A DNA stretch of 64,000 bases from Actinocrispum wychmicini (GCF_004345645.1 NZ_SLWS01000002.1:992001-1056000); one strand, 5' to 3'; positions 1-8,576 are shown, counted from the first letter of the stretch. Notes: generated by a model from the letters alone, not told the origin. Numbers and translations are program-made.

Positions 1-602
1 ATGTGGTCGGCGGTCATCATCGCCCGGTCGGGTGGGCCGCCGTCGGCGTCGAAGAAGTTGGTCTCGGTGGCTCCCGGGTTGACCAGCGTGACGCCCACGC
101 CGTCGTCGGTGACCATGCGCCGGGTGTTCTCGGCGAGACCGGTGACCGCCCATTTGGTGGCGCCGTAGATGTTGCCGGGGCTGTAGACCACGCCGGCGAC
201 GCTGCCGATCAGCACGATCCGGCCGCGCGTCCGCTTCAACGCGGGCAGGGCGGCCCGGATGAGCAGGGCGGGCCCGAGCACGTTGGTCAACACCATGTCC
301 CGCCAGGCTTCGGGGTCACCGTCGGCGATGGTGTCGAAGGTGGCGAAACCGGCGTTGGCGACGACCGCGTCCAGCTGTCCGAACCGCTCGACAGCGGTCT
401 CGACGGCCGCGCTGACCGCATCCCAGTCGGCCGCGTCTCCCACAAGGGTGAGCAGGTCTGGCGTGCCGAGTTCCGCGGCGAACTGGTCAAGGCGCTGCTT
501 TCCCCGCCCGGTGACAGTCACACGATGGCCACCATCAAGCAACTTGCGTGCGGTGGCCGCCCCGATACCGCTGCCACCGCCGGTGATCAACGTGACTGTC
601 AT
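1..602 (-). CDS. SDR family NAD(P)-dependent oxidoreductase (3' end cut by window)
   Basis: Classical short-chain dehydrogenase/reductase, reading leftward from an ATG at 602 and running off the left edge. About 200 residues are visible. The N-terminal glycine-rich cofactor motif is TGGGSGIG at residues 7-14, followed by the NAG motif (VVANAGF) near residue 88. The catalytic Ser lies in the GSVAGV strand and the YxxxK pair is YGATK. Only the last C-terminal segment is missing. SDRs of this type reduce or oxidise alcohols and ketones in the cytoplasm; the substrate cannot be told. It stands alone next to the GNAT gene, with about 70 bp between the two genes. Its neighbour beyond 1 is unknown. 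Confidence 0.9.
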   Translation of the reverse strand, partial: MTVTLITGGGSGIGAATARKLLDGGHRVTVTGRGKQRLDQFAAELGTPDLLTLVGDAADWDAVSAAVETAVERFGQLDAVVANAGFATFDTIADGDPEAWRDMVLTNVLGPALLIRAALPALKRTRGRIVLIGSVAGVVYSPGNIYGATKWAVTGLAENTRRMVTDDGVGVTLVNPGATETNFFDADGGPPDRAMMTADH

Positions 603-672
603 GCCGCCCACGCTAAGACCTGGTGCGCACTCCAGGTCAACCATTACGGTCGCCTTCACGGTGATCTGACTT

Positions 673-1221
673 TCAGCCCCTGCGCCACTCATCCACAAGC
701 AGCGAGTAAAGCACGCTGTCCCGCCAGGCCCCGTTCGTGTGGACATGGTCACGGAGCCGGCCCTCTTCGACAAATCCCAGCCGTCGAACAACCGCGATCG
801 ACGCGACGTTTTCCGGCCCGATCGCAGCCGAGATCCGATGCAGCCCCAACTCACTGAACCCGAAGTCAATCAGGCTGTGCGTGGCATCGCTCGCGTACCC
901 TTTTCCCCATTCGTCAGCTGCGATTGCGTACCCCAGGTCGGCGGCCTGTACACCACTGAGGCCCAATCTCGCGAAACCGATGAGCCCGCCGGTGTCTCGG
1001 CTGGTGACAGCCAGGTAGTATTCCTTCCGTTCCGCCTCGCCGGCTCGTTGAACGGTGTCGGAGACCATCTGACTGACCTGGTCTCTGCTCTTGTTGTCGA
1101 AACTCAGCCATCGGGTCACGCGTTCGTCACCGAACACGCGAAGCGCGTCGTCAACATCGTCATCGCGCCACTCCCGAAGGGCGACCTTCTGGCCACTGAG
1201 GCGAACCGGGTACACAGCCAC
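673..1221 (-). CDS. GNAT family N-acetyltransferase (RimJ/RimL type)
   Basis: A 182-residue acetyltransferase of the Acetyltransf_3 (RimJ/RimL) type. It has an N-terminal LREWRDDD segment, a central beta strand with LGYAIAADEWGKGYA (acetyl-CoA pyrophosphate-binding motif A, Q/RxxGxG-like) and the C-terminal NVASIAVVRRLGF motif typical of the family. The start is a GTG 3 bp downstream of the stop of the upstream gene (1225-2073), so translation is probably coupled. RimJ-like enzymes acetylate N-terminal amines of proteins or small amines; the target here is unknown. Confidence 0.85.
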   Translation of the reverse strand: MAVYPVRLSGQKVALREWRDDDVDDALRVFGDERVTRWLSFDNKSRDQVSQMVSDTVQRAGEAERKEYYLAVTSRDTGGLIGFARLGLSGVQAADLGYAIAADEWGKGYASDATHSLIDFGFSELGLHRISAAIGPENVASIAVVRRLGFVEEGRLRDHVHTNGAWRDSVLYSLLVDEWRRG

Positions 1222-1224
1222 ACT

Positions 1225-2073
1225 CTACTGCGGAAGAGATGCGACAGGAACTCGACTGAACACCTCAATGTGCTCCTGCAGCTCACGCGAATCCGACGCG
1301 AGTCCAGACCTTGTCAACGCTGTGTGCACATGGTGGACGCTTCGTATGATGCCATTGTTTCGCTGCGCCGGGGGAAGGTCCAGCACGGGGGAGAGCGCTT
1401 CCGTCGCGCCTTCCAGTTCACCCGCCATGATTCGGGCGACAGCCAGGTCGGAATGCGATCCCGCCTGGTCGCCGAACGCCCAGTCAGGACTGGCCGGATC
1501 GCGGTAGGCGGCTACGGCCTGGCCTGCGTAGTCCTCAGCCGCCGCAACCTCGGACGGCAACCAGGCCAGGGCGTCTGCCGCGTAGTAGAGCTGCCGGGAA
1601 TGTGTGGGACGGTTTCGCTGCTCCAGCAGTGAGAACACGGTGTCCTGCGTGTCGGCCAATCGGCCCAATATCTCATGCAACGGACGCTGCGGATACGTCA
1701 GGGCGAGCTCTCGAACGTCTTCATGGACCTGTTCCATCGTTTCGTCGGTCATGGCGTTCCGACTTGCTACCAAACCAAACTTCTTAGCACGCTCCGCAGC
1801 CACATCGATCACCTTCCTGGCCTTGTCAGGATCGCCGTCCAGCAGCGCAACACCGCGATGTGCTGAACCTGCCGGCGCCGAGACGAGTTCCTCGTGTCCG
1901 AAAGGTGCAAGAAGCTCACCGAGCGAACACCTGAACAGGTGTTGCAGAACCCGCTGCGTGGCGGGGCTGACACCGGCCCGTTCGCCAGAAGCGAGCCGAC
2001 GCAGGTGGCGAACCGTGCGGGCGGCCAAAGTCCGGAGCGCGGTCATCATCACCGCCCAGTTCGCCAGCTCCAT
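1225..2073 (-). CDS. Putative regulator with TPR-like body, possibly 5'-truncated
   Basis: A 282-residue protein resembling actinobacterial XRE-type regulators in which a short DNA-binding head is followed by a long alpha-helical, tetratricopeptide-like body. The body carries the family's pattern LLEQRNRPTHSRQLYYAADAL (R-x-x-x-T-R-x-L-Y) around residue 150 and repeated Ala-rich helices to the C terminus. The head (residues 10-60) is short, and the ATG at 2073 has no clear ribosome-binding site. It also abuts a decayed MarR fragment, so the real N terminus may have been lost. It is followed after 3 bp by the GNAT gene. Function in the family is poorly known. Confidence 0.6.
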   Translation of the reverse strand: MELANWAVMMTALRTLAARTVRHLRRLASGERAGVSPATQRVLQHLFRCSLGELLAPFGHEELVSAPAGSAHRGVALLDGDPDKARKVIDVAAERAKKFGLVASRNAMTDETMEQVHEDVRELALTYPQRPLHEILGRLADTQDTVFSLLEQRNRPTHSRQLYYAADALAWLPSEVAAAEDYAGQAVAAYRDPASPDWAFGDQAGSHSDLAVARIMAGELEGATEALSPVLDLPPAQRNNGIIRSVHHVHTALTRSGLASDSRELQEHIEVFSRVPVASLPQ

Positions 2074-2082
2074 CCGATCAAT

Positions 2083-2225
2083 GGGTGGCGGAGCAGGCCG
2101 ACGTGGCCGGGTGCGGTGGCTCGGACCGTTGCCCAGCCAGCCGAGGTGCGGGCGCTGCCATGGCTCGTGTCACTCGTCCTGCTCGTGTACCGACTTACTC
2201 CAACTGGGCGACCTGCTAGGTCGGA
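2083..2225 (-). pseudogene. Decayed MarR-family regulator fragment
   Basis: The segment aligns by eye with the middle and C-terminal part of the intact marR gene at 6878-7327. On the minus strand it encodes AGWATVRATAPGHVGLLR, against AGWAKVKATAPGHVRLVR in the intact gene. At its other end the bases CTGGGCGACCTG match the helix region upstream (QVAQLE in the intact protein). The stretch between is scrambled. There is no start, no reading frame across the whole and no C-terminal third. It lies between the regulator at 1225-2073 and the PLP-enzyme gene. I read it as the relic of a MarR paralogue. Confidence 0.6.
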
Positions 2226-2272
2226 CACGCGGTGAAGCACTCCGGCAAATGGATCGATTACGATGACGTACT

Positions 2273-3142
2273 GTGGAGGGAATCCGGCTGAGTCTGCCGT
2301 CGCCGCTCGTGGAGCTGCACGACGAGCGGATCTCCAGCCATGGCATTCGTCTATTCCTGAAACGAGATGATCTGATCAGCCCGGAGATTCCGGGCAACAA
2401 GTGGCGAAAGCTCAAATACAACATCTCGGCAGCGCGTGACGAGGGGGCGTCCACATTGCTCACCTTTGGAGGAGCGTACTCCAATCACATTCGAGCGACT
2501 GCAGCAGCCGGTCACTTCTTCGGATTCAAGACCGTTGGCGTGATCCGAGGTGAAGAGCATCTTCCACTGAATGAATCACTATCATACGCTGCCGACCACG
2601 GCATGTCCCTGACATATATGAATCGAACGACATATCGAAGCAAGACGAGCCCGCACGTACTTGAGGCCCTGAAACAACGATTCGGCGAATTCTATCTGAT
2701 CCCGGAAGGCGGGAGCAACAGCACTGCCTTACGTGGCTGTGCCGAGCTTCCCGAAGAAATCGGCGTCGACTTCTCCGTGATCTGCTGTGCCTGTGGCACT
2801 GGTGGCACGCTTGCCGGAATCGCCGCCGGGCTCCGACCCGACCAACACGCGCTTGGCTTCGCCGCCTTGAAAGGCGACTTCCTCGCGAAAGACATCGCAC
2901 AACTTCAGCGAACCGCCATCGGAAGAGTTCTCGATAACTGGTCCGTCGATACCGAGTTTCACTTTGGCGGCTTCGCGCGACGAAAGCCAGAACTTGACGA
3001 CTTCATCTTCTCCTTTGAACGGCTACACGGGCTAACTCTTGACTGGGTCTACGTCGCCAAGATGATGTATGGAATCTACACGTTGGCCGATCGAGGACAC
3101 TTTGCAAGCGGGTCTACAGTGATTGCCATTATCACCGGATAG
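2273..3142 (+). CDS. PLP-dependent D-cysteine desulfhydrase / ACC deaminase family protein
   Basis: A 289-residue fold-type II PLP enzyme of the ACC deaminase/D-cysteine desulfhydrase family, which releases ammonia plus pyruvate or a ketoacid from D-cysteine or 1-aminocyclopropane-carboxylate. The PLP lysine lies in the family signature GNKWRKLKYN (residues 45-54). The SNHIRATAAAG segment and the phosphate-binding CGTGGTLAG loop are present. The start is a GTG at 2273. The protein ends at IAIITG, about 10 residues before the usual GGxxG C terminus, so it is slightly short. Base composition is clearly less GC-rich than the flanks, which suggests recent transfer. The exact substrate cannot be assigned. 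Confidence 0.82.
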   Translation: MEGIRLSLPSPLVELHDERISSHGIRLFLKRDDLISPEIPGNKWRKLKYNISAARDEGASTLLTFGGAYSNHIRATAAAGHFFGFKTVGVIRGEEHLPLNESLSYAADHGMSLTYMNRTTYRSKTSPHVLEALKQRFGEFYLIPEGGSNSTALRGCAELPEEIGVDFSVICCACGTGGTLAGIAAGLRPDQHALGFAALKGDFLAKDIAQLQRTAIGRVLDNWSVDTEFHFGGFARRKPELDDFIFSFERLHGLTLDWVYVAKMMYGIYTLADRGHFASGSTVIAIITG

Positions 3143-3243
3143 GCGACATGGGTTACGTCGAACCAAGAACGTGCGGCCGAAGTAGGCGGACGGCTATCTT
3201 CACGGTGGCTTGACTTCAATCAATGAGCAGACATGGTCAAGGG

Positions 3244-4305
3244 TCACGCTTTGAGATGGTAGGTGCGCTGCGTGCCCATAGTTTCCGCCGCCTCTTGCCA
3301 TATCAATGTCCACTCGCCGCTATTAATCATGAATTCACGACCGAACCCGAGCCACATTCCACCCATCCGGCGACCACTTGGATCAATTATCAACTGAATG
3401 ACACCATGATATGTTGCGCCTTTGTAATATCCGGCCGGAGACGTCCGTTCACGCCAGGTACCTGTTGCCACCGAATCGTCGACGGCGAGTTCGATGCGAA
3501 GCTTCGAACCTTGACTGTGCGGCAGACTCTGACCAATCAGACGATTGCCCTGCTGCCGCATGATGAGGTAATGATCGCTAGAAAGTCTTTGCGCCCGCCC
3601 CGTACTCGGATAGTCGTACCGACTGTGCCAAACTCCCGAAAACGACCCGCGCTCACCGCCTCCATCTTGGGTAGTCGAAAATGGCTCGACCTCTGCCGAA
3701 ACCGAAGACGCTGCGGCGAGCGACAGTCCGGCGCTTAGTTTAAGAAGCAATGACCTTCGACTTACTCCCTTGCCAAGCTTGTCCACCCATATGGCTGCTA
3801 CACTTGCAAGTTCGTGCACATCAATTGATTCCAACCGGGAAAACAGTTCAGAGATTCCAGACGTTGGCGACTTTCCGATCTCCACGTCCGGCCGGCCGAA
3901 GTCAAGCGCGTCAGGAAGGCCGGCCAATTCGGCTATACTTCGATAGGCCGAGTCATGCCCTCGGAAGTCGCCGCAGTCGCGGAGCAGATCACTGATGCTG
4001 CACTCGTAGAGCTCGGCAAGTCTGCCGAGGACGTCGAGCGATGGAGCGTGTCCAGTAGCCGCAGGCCATAGTTCCCAGTAGGAGAAGTTCTTGAAGGTCT
4101 TGGGATCCGCGGGCCAGCGACTGTTCCATCGGTCAGCCACGTCCCGCTGACTCCAGTCATGCGCGACGCGCAGCGCCACTCGCGCGTTGACGTGATATCG
4201 GTCAGCAAAGACTTTTGCGACTTCCCCCCAGGTCTTGCCCTGAGCACGCAACTCGGCCGACAACTGCCGCTGTTCCTGCCGTCGACTGCGTATTGCGACT
4301 GGCAT
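3244..4305 (-). CDS. HTH regulator with internal hydrophobic segment and C-terminal beta-rich domain
   Basis: A 353-residue protein of a family common in actinomycetes. The N terminus (about residues 5-110) is a Cro/C1-like head with [24 protein letters not shown] and the conserved SYWELWP and [18 protein letters not shown] motifs. A middle Arg-Arg plus hydrophobic run ([20 protein letters not shown]) looks like a membrane or twin-arginine-like segment. The C terminus is a beta-rich domain with repeated Gly-Thr-Trp features ([20 protein letters not shown]). I chose the ATG at 4305 because AGGAAGGAGC sits about 6 nt upstream; an ATG at 4371 lacks such a site. Base composition is lower in GC than the surroundings. 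Confidence 0.7.
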   Translation of the reverse strand: MPVAIRSRRQEQRQLSAELRAQGKTWGEVAKVFADRYHVNARVALRVAHDWSQRDVADRWNSRWPADPKTFKNFSYWELWPAATGHAPSLDVLGRLAELYECSISDLLRDCGDFRGHDSAYRSIAELAGLPDALDFGRPDVEIGKSPTSGISELFSRLESIDVHELASVAAIWVDKLGKGVSRRSLLLKLSAGLSLAAASSVSAEVEPFSTTQDGGGERGSFSGVWHSRYDYPSTGRAQRLSSDHYLIMRQQGNRLIGQSLPHSQGSKLRIELAVDDSVATGTWRERTSPAGYYKGATYHGVIQLIIDPSGRRMGGMWLGFGREFMINSGEWTLIWQEAAETMGTQRTYHLKA

Positions 4306-4482
4306 ACGACGCTCCTTCCTCGCTCTGGGCAAAACCGTAACGCCATCCAGCGTTTCACAGAAACTCCCCATTGAACAGGGATATCTGGTGGCGCAAGATC
4401 ACGGCGCGTCGGGGTGTATCCGCACCCTGAGCTGCGATTTCCTTCTTCAGGAGCGACCATCAGCTATCTGGAAGGAGTACAC

Positions 4483-4749
4483 ATGCGAGGGACAGTAAGA
4501 CTCAGTGTGGGCCGGGTCGTCGTGACGCTTGACCAGGCGAACGCGGTGACACCGATGACGCCGCCGGAACAGATGACGCCCAAGGAAAAGCGAGAGTTCT
4601 TTCAACAGCGCGCGAGTATGTACCGTCGTGTGGCCGACAGCGACCCGAATCGGCACTTCGAAGCGCTCGCGTGCGCGCTCCTGGAACAAGAAAAAGCCGA
4701 CGAGATCGCAGAAGCAGGATCCGCTGCCGACGGAACCGTGGCGCGCTGA
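4483..4749 (+). CDS. Small hypothetical protein with helical C-terminal half
   Basis: An 88-residue acidic protein started by ATG after a good GGAAGGAG site at 4470. The C-terminal half is helical and rich in Glu, Ala and Arg (TPKEKREFFQQRASMYRRVAD), resembling short actinobacterial proteins of unknown function that sit beside HTH regulators. Its stop overlaps the start of the next gene (TGATG), so the two are probably co-translated. I do not recognise a defined function. A pairing with the XRE protein downstream is an inference from the overlap. Confidence 0.6.
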   Translation: MRGTVRLSVGRVVVTLDQANAVTPMTPPEQMTPKEKREFFQQRASMYRRVADSDPNRHFEALACALLEQEKADEIAEAGSAADGTVAR

Positions 4750-5024
4750 TGGCCCGGACGTCACTCACGCTCCCGTTCAGTGGTGACCGGCTGCGTTCCT
4801 GCCGGGAACGAGCCGGACTGACCCAACAGGAACTGGCCGAACGATGCGGCCTGTCGAGATTTCAGATCTCTCGGTGGGAGACCGGGGAGGCCAAGCCTGG
4901 TGCTCGCTCGCTGCGACCGTTGGTTCGCGGACTTGCCGAGGTGCTGGAGCGCCCGGCAGGGTCCGCGTACCCGTTCACCCTGGACGAACTCCTGGAGACA
5001 CCGGTGGGAGTCCGAACCTGGTGA
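4749..5024 (+). CDS. XRE-family HTH DNA-binding protein
   Basis: A 91-residue protein that is almost entirely a Cro/C1 helix-turn-helix: LRSCRERAGLTQQELAERCG, then LSRFQISRWETGEAKPGARS, where the recognition helix precedes the typical WExG turn. The start overlaps the stop of the preceding small gene by one base. The last 50 bp overlap, on the opposite strand, the end of the ECF sigma gene at 4975-5925. It is probably an autoregulator for the two-gene unit; the target is unknown. Confidence 0.8.
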   Translation: MARTSLTLPFSGDRLRSCRERAGLTQQELAERCGLSRFQISRWETGEAKPGARSLRPLVRGLAEVLERPAGSAYPFTLDELLETPVGVRTW

Positions 5025-5925
5025 CCAGGTCGGGGCCGCCGCCGAAGACGTGGATGTGGGTGATGCCGTTGTCAGTGGTGGTGAGGACGCCGAGGCCGAA
5101 CGCGCGGTGGATTCCGTCGGCGCCGAGGTGGTAGGCCGCTGCGGCTGGTTGTCCGTTGGCGACGGTGGGGATCATTCGCCAGTCTCCGGGGGATCCGATG
5201 ACGTGCGTGAGGTAGCGCAGGCAGGTGACGCGGCCGGCGAACCAGGTGCGGGTGCCGACCATTTCGATCGCGGCGTCGGCCCGGAGGGCTTGTTCAAGTG
5301 CTGCTGTGTCGGCGTTCTGGAAGCCGGCGATGTATTTGTCGAGCAGGGCTTGGGCGCTTGGTTCGGTGGGTTCGGTGACGTTGTCCTGGGTGGGAGCCAC
5401 TTCGTCGAGGTGGGCGCGGGCTCGTTGCAGCATGCTTTTCACCGCCGCTGTGGTGGTGCCGAGCATGGTCGCGACCTCGGCGGCCGGGAAAGAGAGCACC
5501 TCCCGCAGGATGAGCACGGCCCGTTGCCGTGGGGGCAGGTACTGCAGGCTCGCGATGAGTGCGAGCCGGAGGCTCTCGTGGGTGGCGACGATCGTGGCTG
5601 GGTCCGGAATCGGTTGGAGCCACGCCAGGTCAGGCTCGGCCAGCTCCAGTGACGCGTCGGGATCGTCGGCTGGACCGCCCAGGCCAGACGGCAATGCGCG
5701 CCGAGCGCGCCCCTCAAGCGCCGTCAGGCAGGCGTTGGTGGCGATGCGGTACAGCCAAACCCGCAGCGACGAGCGGCCCTCGAACCGCTCATAGGACCGC
5801 CATGCCCGCAGGTACGTTTCCTGGACGAGATCTTCGGCGTCGTCCACCGTCCCCAGCAGGCGGTAGCAGTGGGCGAGCAACTCGCGCCGGAACGGCTCGG
5901 TGAGCGTGGTGAAGTCGCCTGTCAT
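4975..5925 (-). CDS. ECF-type RNA polymerase sigma factor with C-terminal SnoaL-like domain
   Basis: A 316-residue sigma-70 family factor. Region 2 (about residues 10-75) contains LLAHCYRLLGTVDDAEDLVQ and YLRAWRSYERF. Region 4 (about 125-180) contains LPPRQRAVLILREVLSFPA and an HTH with TTTAAVKSMLQRARA. A C-terminal SnoaL-like domain (about 195-310, FQNADTAALEQALRADA to THIHVFGGG) probably senses a ligand or replaces an anti-sigma factor, as in ECF groups with such extensions. The start ATG at 5925 overlaps the stop of the upstream hydrolase (ATGA), so they are coupled. The same frame stays open to 6669, but that extension is low-complexity shadow sequence. Confidence 0.88.
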   Translation of the reverse strand: MTGDFTTLTEPFRRELLAHCYRLLGTVDDAEDLVQETYLRAWRSYERFEGRSSLRVWLYRIATNACLTALEGRARRALPSGLGGPADDPDASLELAEPDLAWLQPIPDPATIVATHESLRLALIASLQYLPPRQRAVLILREVLSFPAAEVATMLGTTTAAVKSMLQRARAHLDEVAPTQDNVTEPTEPSAQALLDKYIAGFQNADTAALEQALRADAAIEMVGTRTWFAGRVTCLRYLTHVIGSPGDWRMIPTVANGQPAAAAYHLGADGIHRAFGLGVLTTTDNGITHIHVFGGGPDLVTRFGLPPVSPGVRPG

Positions 5926-6857
5926 CGCCGCCCCGTGCTGGTCGCGAGGCCGAGCCTGGGCCGGGCCCACTCGGCCATCCTGCGGATCGCGTCGTCGGCC
6001 TCCGGTGCCCGGCCGGCGGCCATCTGGAATGTGTGCAGCATCCCCGGGAACACGTCGAGCCGCACGTCGACACCAGCTGTGCGGGCGTGCTCGGCCAGTC
6101 GGTGGGCGTCGTCGAGCAGCGTCTCGTCCGCGCCCACCTGGATGTAGATCGGCCCGAGGCCGGACAGGTCGGCATACAGCGGGTTGGCGAACGGTTCGCG
6201 CGGATCGCCGTTCTCGCCGAGGAACAGGCCCGCGAACTGGCGCACGGACTCCTGGTAGAAGTAGGGATCCCGGTCCCGGTTGGTGGTGTACGACTCCCCG
6301 ATGACCTCCATGTCCACCCACGGGGAGAACGGCATCGCCGCCGCCGGCAGCGGCAGGCCACGGTCCCGGGCCCGCAACTGCGTGGTGATCGACAGCCCGC
6401 CGCCGGCGGAATCCCCGGTGAACACGATGTGGTCGGCGCTGATTCCGTGCTCGAGCAGCCAGCGGTAGACCGTGGTCGCCTCGTCGACCTGGGTCGGGTG
6501 GGTGTGCACGGGGGCGAGGCTGTAGTCGAAGATCAACGCCCGCGCCCCGACCGCCTTGGCCAGATGGCCGAACAACTTGCGGTGTGAGTAGATCGATCCG
6601 CCCAGGAACCCGCCGCCGTGCATGCACAGCAGCACCCGGTCCGCGGCACTGTTCCTCGGCACGGCCCACATCGCGGGCAGGCCGCCCGCGGTGATCTCAA
6701 GGTAGTCGACCTCACGCGGTTCGGCGGTCAGGTCACCCCACGACTCGTTGTCCGGATGGTCGCCGTCCGGCTGCACCAACGCCAGGCGCGCCACCGTCCA
6801 GTGCCGCCTGACCGCTTCCGACTGCTTGCTCGTGTCACCCATGACCATGTAGACCAC
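5922..6857 (-). CDS. Alpha/beta hydrolase (acetyl esterase / HSL family)
   Basis: A 311-residue carboxylesterase of the hormone-sensitive-lipase family. The oxyanion-hole motif MHGGGFLGG is near residue 80 and the nucleophile elbow is GDSAGGG near residue 149. The acid is in GADETLLDD and the catalytic His is in MLHTFQM. It would cleave short-chain esters in the cytoplasm. The second gene of a marR-hydrolase-sigma operon, it starts about 20 bp after marR and overlaps the sigma gene by four bases. Three in-frame ATGs (6857, 6848, 6842) compete and none has a strong SD, so the start is uncertain by 5 codons. Confidence 0.85.
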   Translation of the reverse strand: MVYMVMGDTSKQSEAVRRHWTVARLALVQPDGDHPDNESWGDLTAEPREVDYLEITAGGLPAMWAVPRNSAADRVLLCMHGGGFLGGSIYSHRKLFGHLAKAVGARALIFDYSLAPVHTHPTQVDEATTVYRWLLEHGISADHIVFTGDSAGGGLSITTQLRARDRGLPLPAAAMPFSPWVDMEVIGESYTTNRDRDPYFYQESVRQFAGLFLGENGDPREPFANPLYADLSGLGPIYIQVGADETLLDDAHRLAEHARTAGVDVRLDVFPGMLHTFQMAAGRAPEADDAIRRMAEWARPRLGLATSTGRR

Positions 6858-6877
6858 CGGCGGCCCGAAAGGAATCG

Positions 6878-7327
6878 CTACTCGGTCGACAGCCGCGCGA
6901 GCAGGGCGGCGATTCCTTCGGCGAGGCCGTGGAACTGTTCCTCGGTGAGGCCGTCCCGGAACAGGTCACGGACCAGGCGGACGTGTCCGGGCGCGGTCGC
7001 CTTGACCTTCGCCCAGCCGGCCGGGGTGAGGGTGGCGACCACGCCGCGGTCGTCCGAGGGGCAGCTTTTCCTCGTCACGTACCCGGCCTTTTCCAGCTGG
7101 GCGACCTGGTAGGTGAGGCCGCTCTTGGAGGTCAGGGCGGCGTCGGCCAGGTCGGTCATCCGCAGTTGGCCGTCCGGCGCCCCAGAGAGCCGGGCGAGCA
7201 CCTCGTACTGCTGGTGGGACAGGCCGGCGTCCGCCTTGAGCTGCTGCTCTATCCGCCGGTTGAGTTTGGCGCTGACGGTCAGGAACCCTTCCCACGCGGC
7301 CCGCTCACGAGCGTCGAACCACCTCAT
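6878..7327 (-). CDS. MarR family transcriptional regulator
   Basis: A 149-residue winged-helix repressor. The dimerisation helices at both ends flank the DNA-binding core: LSHQQYEVLARLSGAPDGQL, then MTDLADAALTSKSGLTYQVA as recognition helix, and the wing VTRKSCPSDDRGVVATLTPAG with the conserved DxRG motif. The first gene of the leftward operon, it is divergent from the flavin monooxygenase at 7416. It probably binds the palindrome at 7341-7352 and is released by a small aromatic ligand; the ligand is not known. A decayed relative lies at 2083-2225. Confidence 0.9.
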   Translation of the reverse strand: MRWFDARERAAWEGFLTVSAKLNRRIEQQLKADAGLSHQQYEVLARLSGAPDGQLRMTDLADAALTSKSGLTYQVAQLEKAGYVTRKSCPSDDRGVVATLTPAGWAKVKATAPGHVRLVRDLFRDGLTEEQFHGLAEGIAALLARLSTE

Positions 7328-7340
7328 GCCGCCAGCGTAC

Positions 7341-7352
7341 TTCGAATTCGAA
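7341..7352. promoter_or_regulatory. Candidate MarR operator palindrome
   Basis: A perfect 12-bp palindrome TTCGAATTCGAA in the 88-bp divergent gap between marR and the flavin monooxygenase, centred about 20 bp upstream of the marR start. Its symmetry and position fit a dimeric MarR site controlling both directions; binding itself is inferred. Confidence 0.5.
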
Positions 7353-7415
7353 CCATCTCGCTGACGGCCGTGGTCAGCCGGTCGTCAGGGCATTGTCAGA
7401 GCCCTGCGGAGTCTT

Positions 7416-8576
7416 GTGGACATGACGAACACAGCACTGAAGAACATGACCGTCCTGATCTCCGGCGCCAGCATCGCCGGCCCCTCCGTGGCCTACTGGC
7501 TCAACCGCTACGGCGCCCGAGTCACCGTTGTCGAAAAGGCCCCCACGCTGCGGAGTGGCGGGCAGGCCGTGGACTTCAAGGGCCCCGTCCACCGGACCGT
7601 GCTGGAACGGATGGGCATCCTCGACGAAGTCATCAGCAGGCAGACCGGCGGGATGGACCAGACGGTCGTCGACACGAACGGCAAGCCGCTGACGGTCATC
7701 CCCGGCGAGTTCACCGGCGGCGACATCGAGATCCGTCGCGGTCACCTGTCCCAACTGCTGTACGAGAAGACCGTGGGCGACTGCGAGTACGTGTTCGGCG
7801 ACTCGATCGCGTCCCTCACCGAGACCGCCACCGGGGTGCACGTGACGTTCGAGGAAGGCGCGCCGCGCACGTTCGACCTGGTGGTCGGCGCCGACGGCAT
7901 CCACTCCAACGTCCGGCGCCTGGCGTTCGGGCCGGAGTCCGAGTTCGTCGACTACCTCGGTTACTACTACGCGCTGAGCGACGCCGGCCTGCAGGCCGAC
8001 CCCATGATGTACAACGAGCCCGGCCGGATGCTCGCGTTGGCCGGCCCGAAAGCGGGTTCGTTCTTCGTCTTCGCCGCCGAGCAGCTCAGCTTCGACCGGT
8101 ACGACGCCGAGCAGCAGAAGAAGATCGTCATCGACCGGTACCAGGGCGCCGGGTGGCGGGTTCCCGAGGTGATCGCGCAGCTCCCGCACGCCGACGAGTT
8201 CTATCTGGACTCGCTCAGCCGGGTCAACATGAAGACCTACCACAAGGGCCGGGTCGTCCTGCTCGGCGATGCGGCGTATGGGAACACGCTCGGCGGTTTC
8301 GGCACCGGGCTGGCTTTCGTGGGCGCGTACGTGCTCGCGGGTGAGCTCGCCGCGGCGCACGGCGACCACCGAGTGGGGTTCCAGCAGTACGACGACGCGT
8401 TCCGCACCTACACCAAGGTCCACCGCAAGGCCAGCGCCGGGCCGTTCCTCGCACCCCGCACCAAGTTCGGGATGTGGGCCCGGAACCTGCTGTTCCAGAC
8501 CGGTTGGATGTTGCGGATGATGCTGAGGATGACCGACAAGTTCGCCACCAGCATCGACCTCAAAGACTATCGCTGA
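7416..8576 (+). CDS. FAD-dependent aromatic monooxygenase
   Basis: A 386-residue group A flavoprotein monooxygenase. The dinucleotide-binding strand VLISGASIAGPSVAYWL (GxSxxG variant) at the N terminus is followed by the EKAP acidic end, and the second FAD motif is LVVGADGIHSNVRR near residue 160. The third is GRVVLLGDAAYGNTLGGFG near residue 280. The family hydroxylates aromatic or polyketide substrates with NAD(P)H and O2. The start is GTG 7416; an ATG two codons later is equally possible. It is divergent from marR and shares its control region, so it is likely de-repressed by the MarR ligand. Its end overlaps the converging hydrolase gene by 17 bp. Confidence 0.87.
   Translation: MDMTNTALKNMTVLISGASIAGPSVAYWLNRYGARVTVVEKAPTLRSGGQAVDFKGPVHRTVLERMGILDEVISRQTGGMDQTVVDTNGKPLTVIPGEFTGGDIEIRRGHLSQLLYEKTVGDCEYVFGDSIASLTETATGVHVTFEEGAPRTFDLVVGADGIHSNVRRLAFGPESEFVDYLGYYYALSDAGLQADPMMYNEPGRMLALAGPKAGSFFVFAAEQLSFDRYDAEQQKKIVIDRYQGAGWRVPEVIAQLPHADEFYLDSLSRVNMKTYHKGRVVLLGDAAYGNTLGGFGTGLAFVGAYVLAGELAAAHGDHRVGFQQYDDAFRTYTKVHRKASAGPFLAPRTKFGMWARNLLFQTGWMLRMMLRMTDKFATSIDLKDYR

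Noticed and set aside
5926..6669. N-terminal extension of the ECF sigma factor
   Set aside because: The frame is open, but the sequence is Arg/Pro/Gly-rich shadow of the esterase gene. The sigma homology starts exactly at the ATG at 5925.
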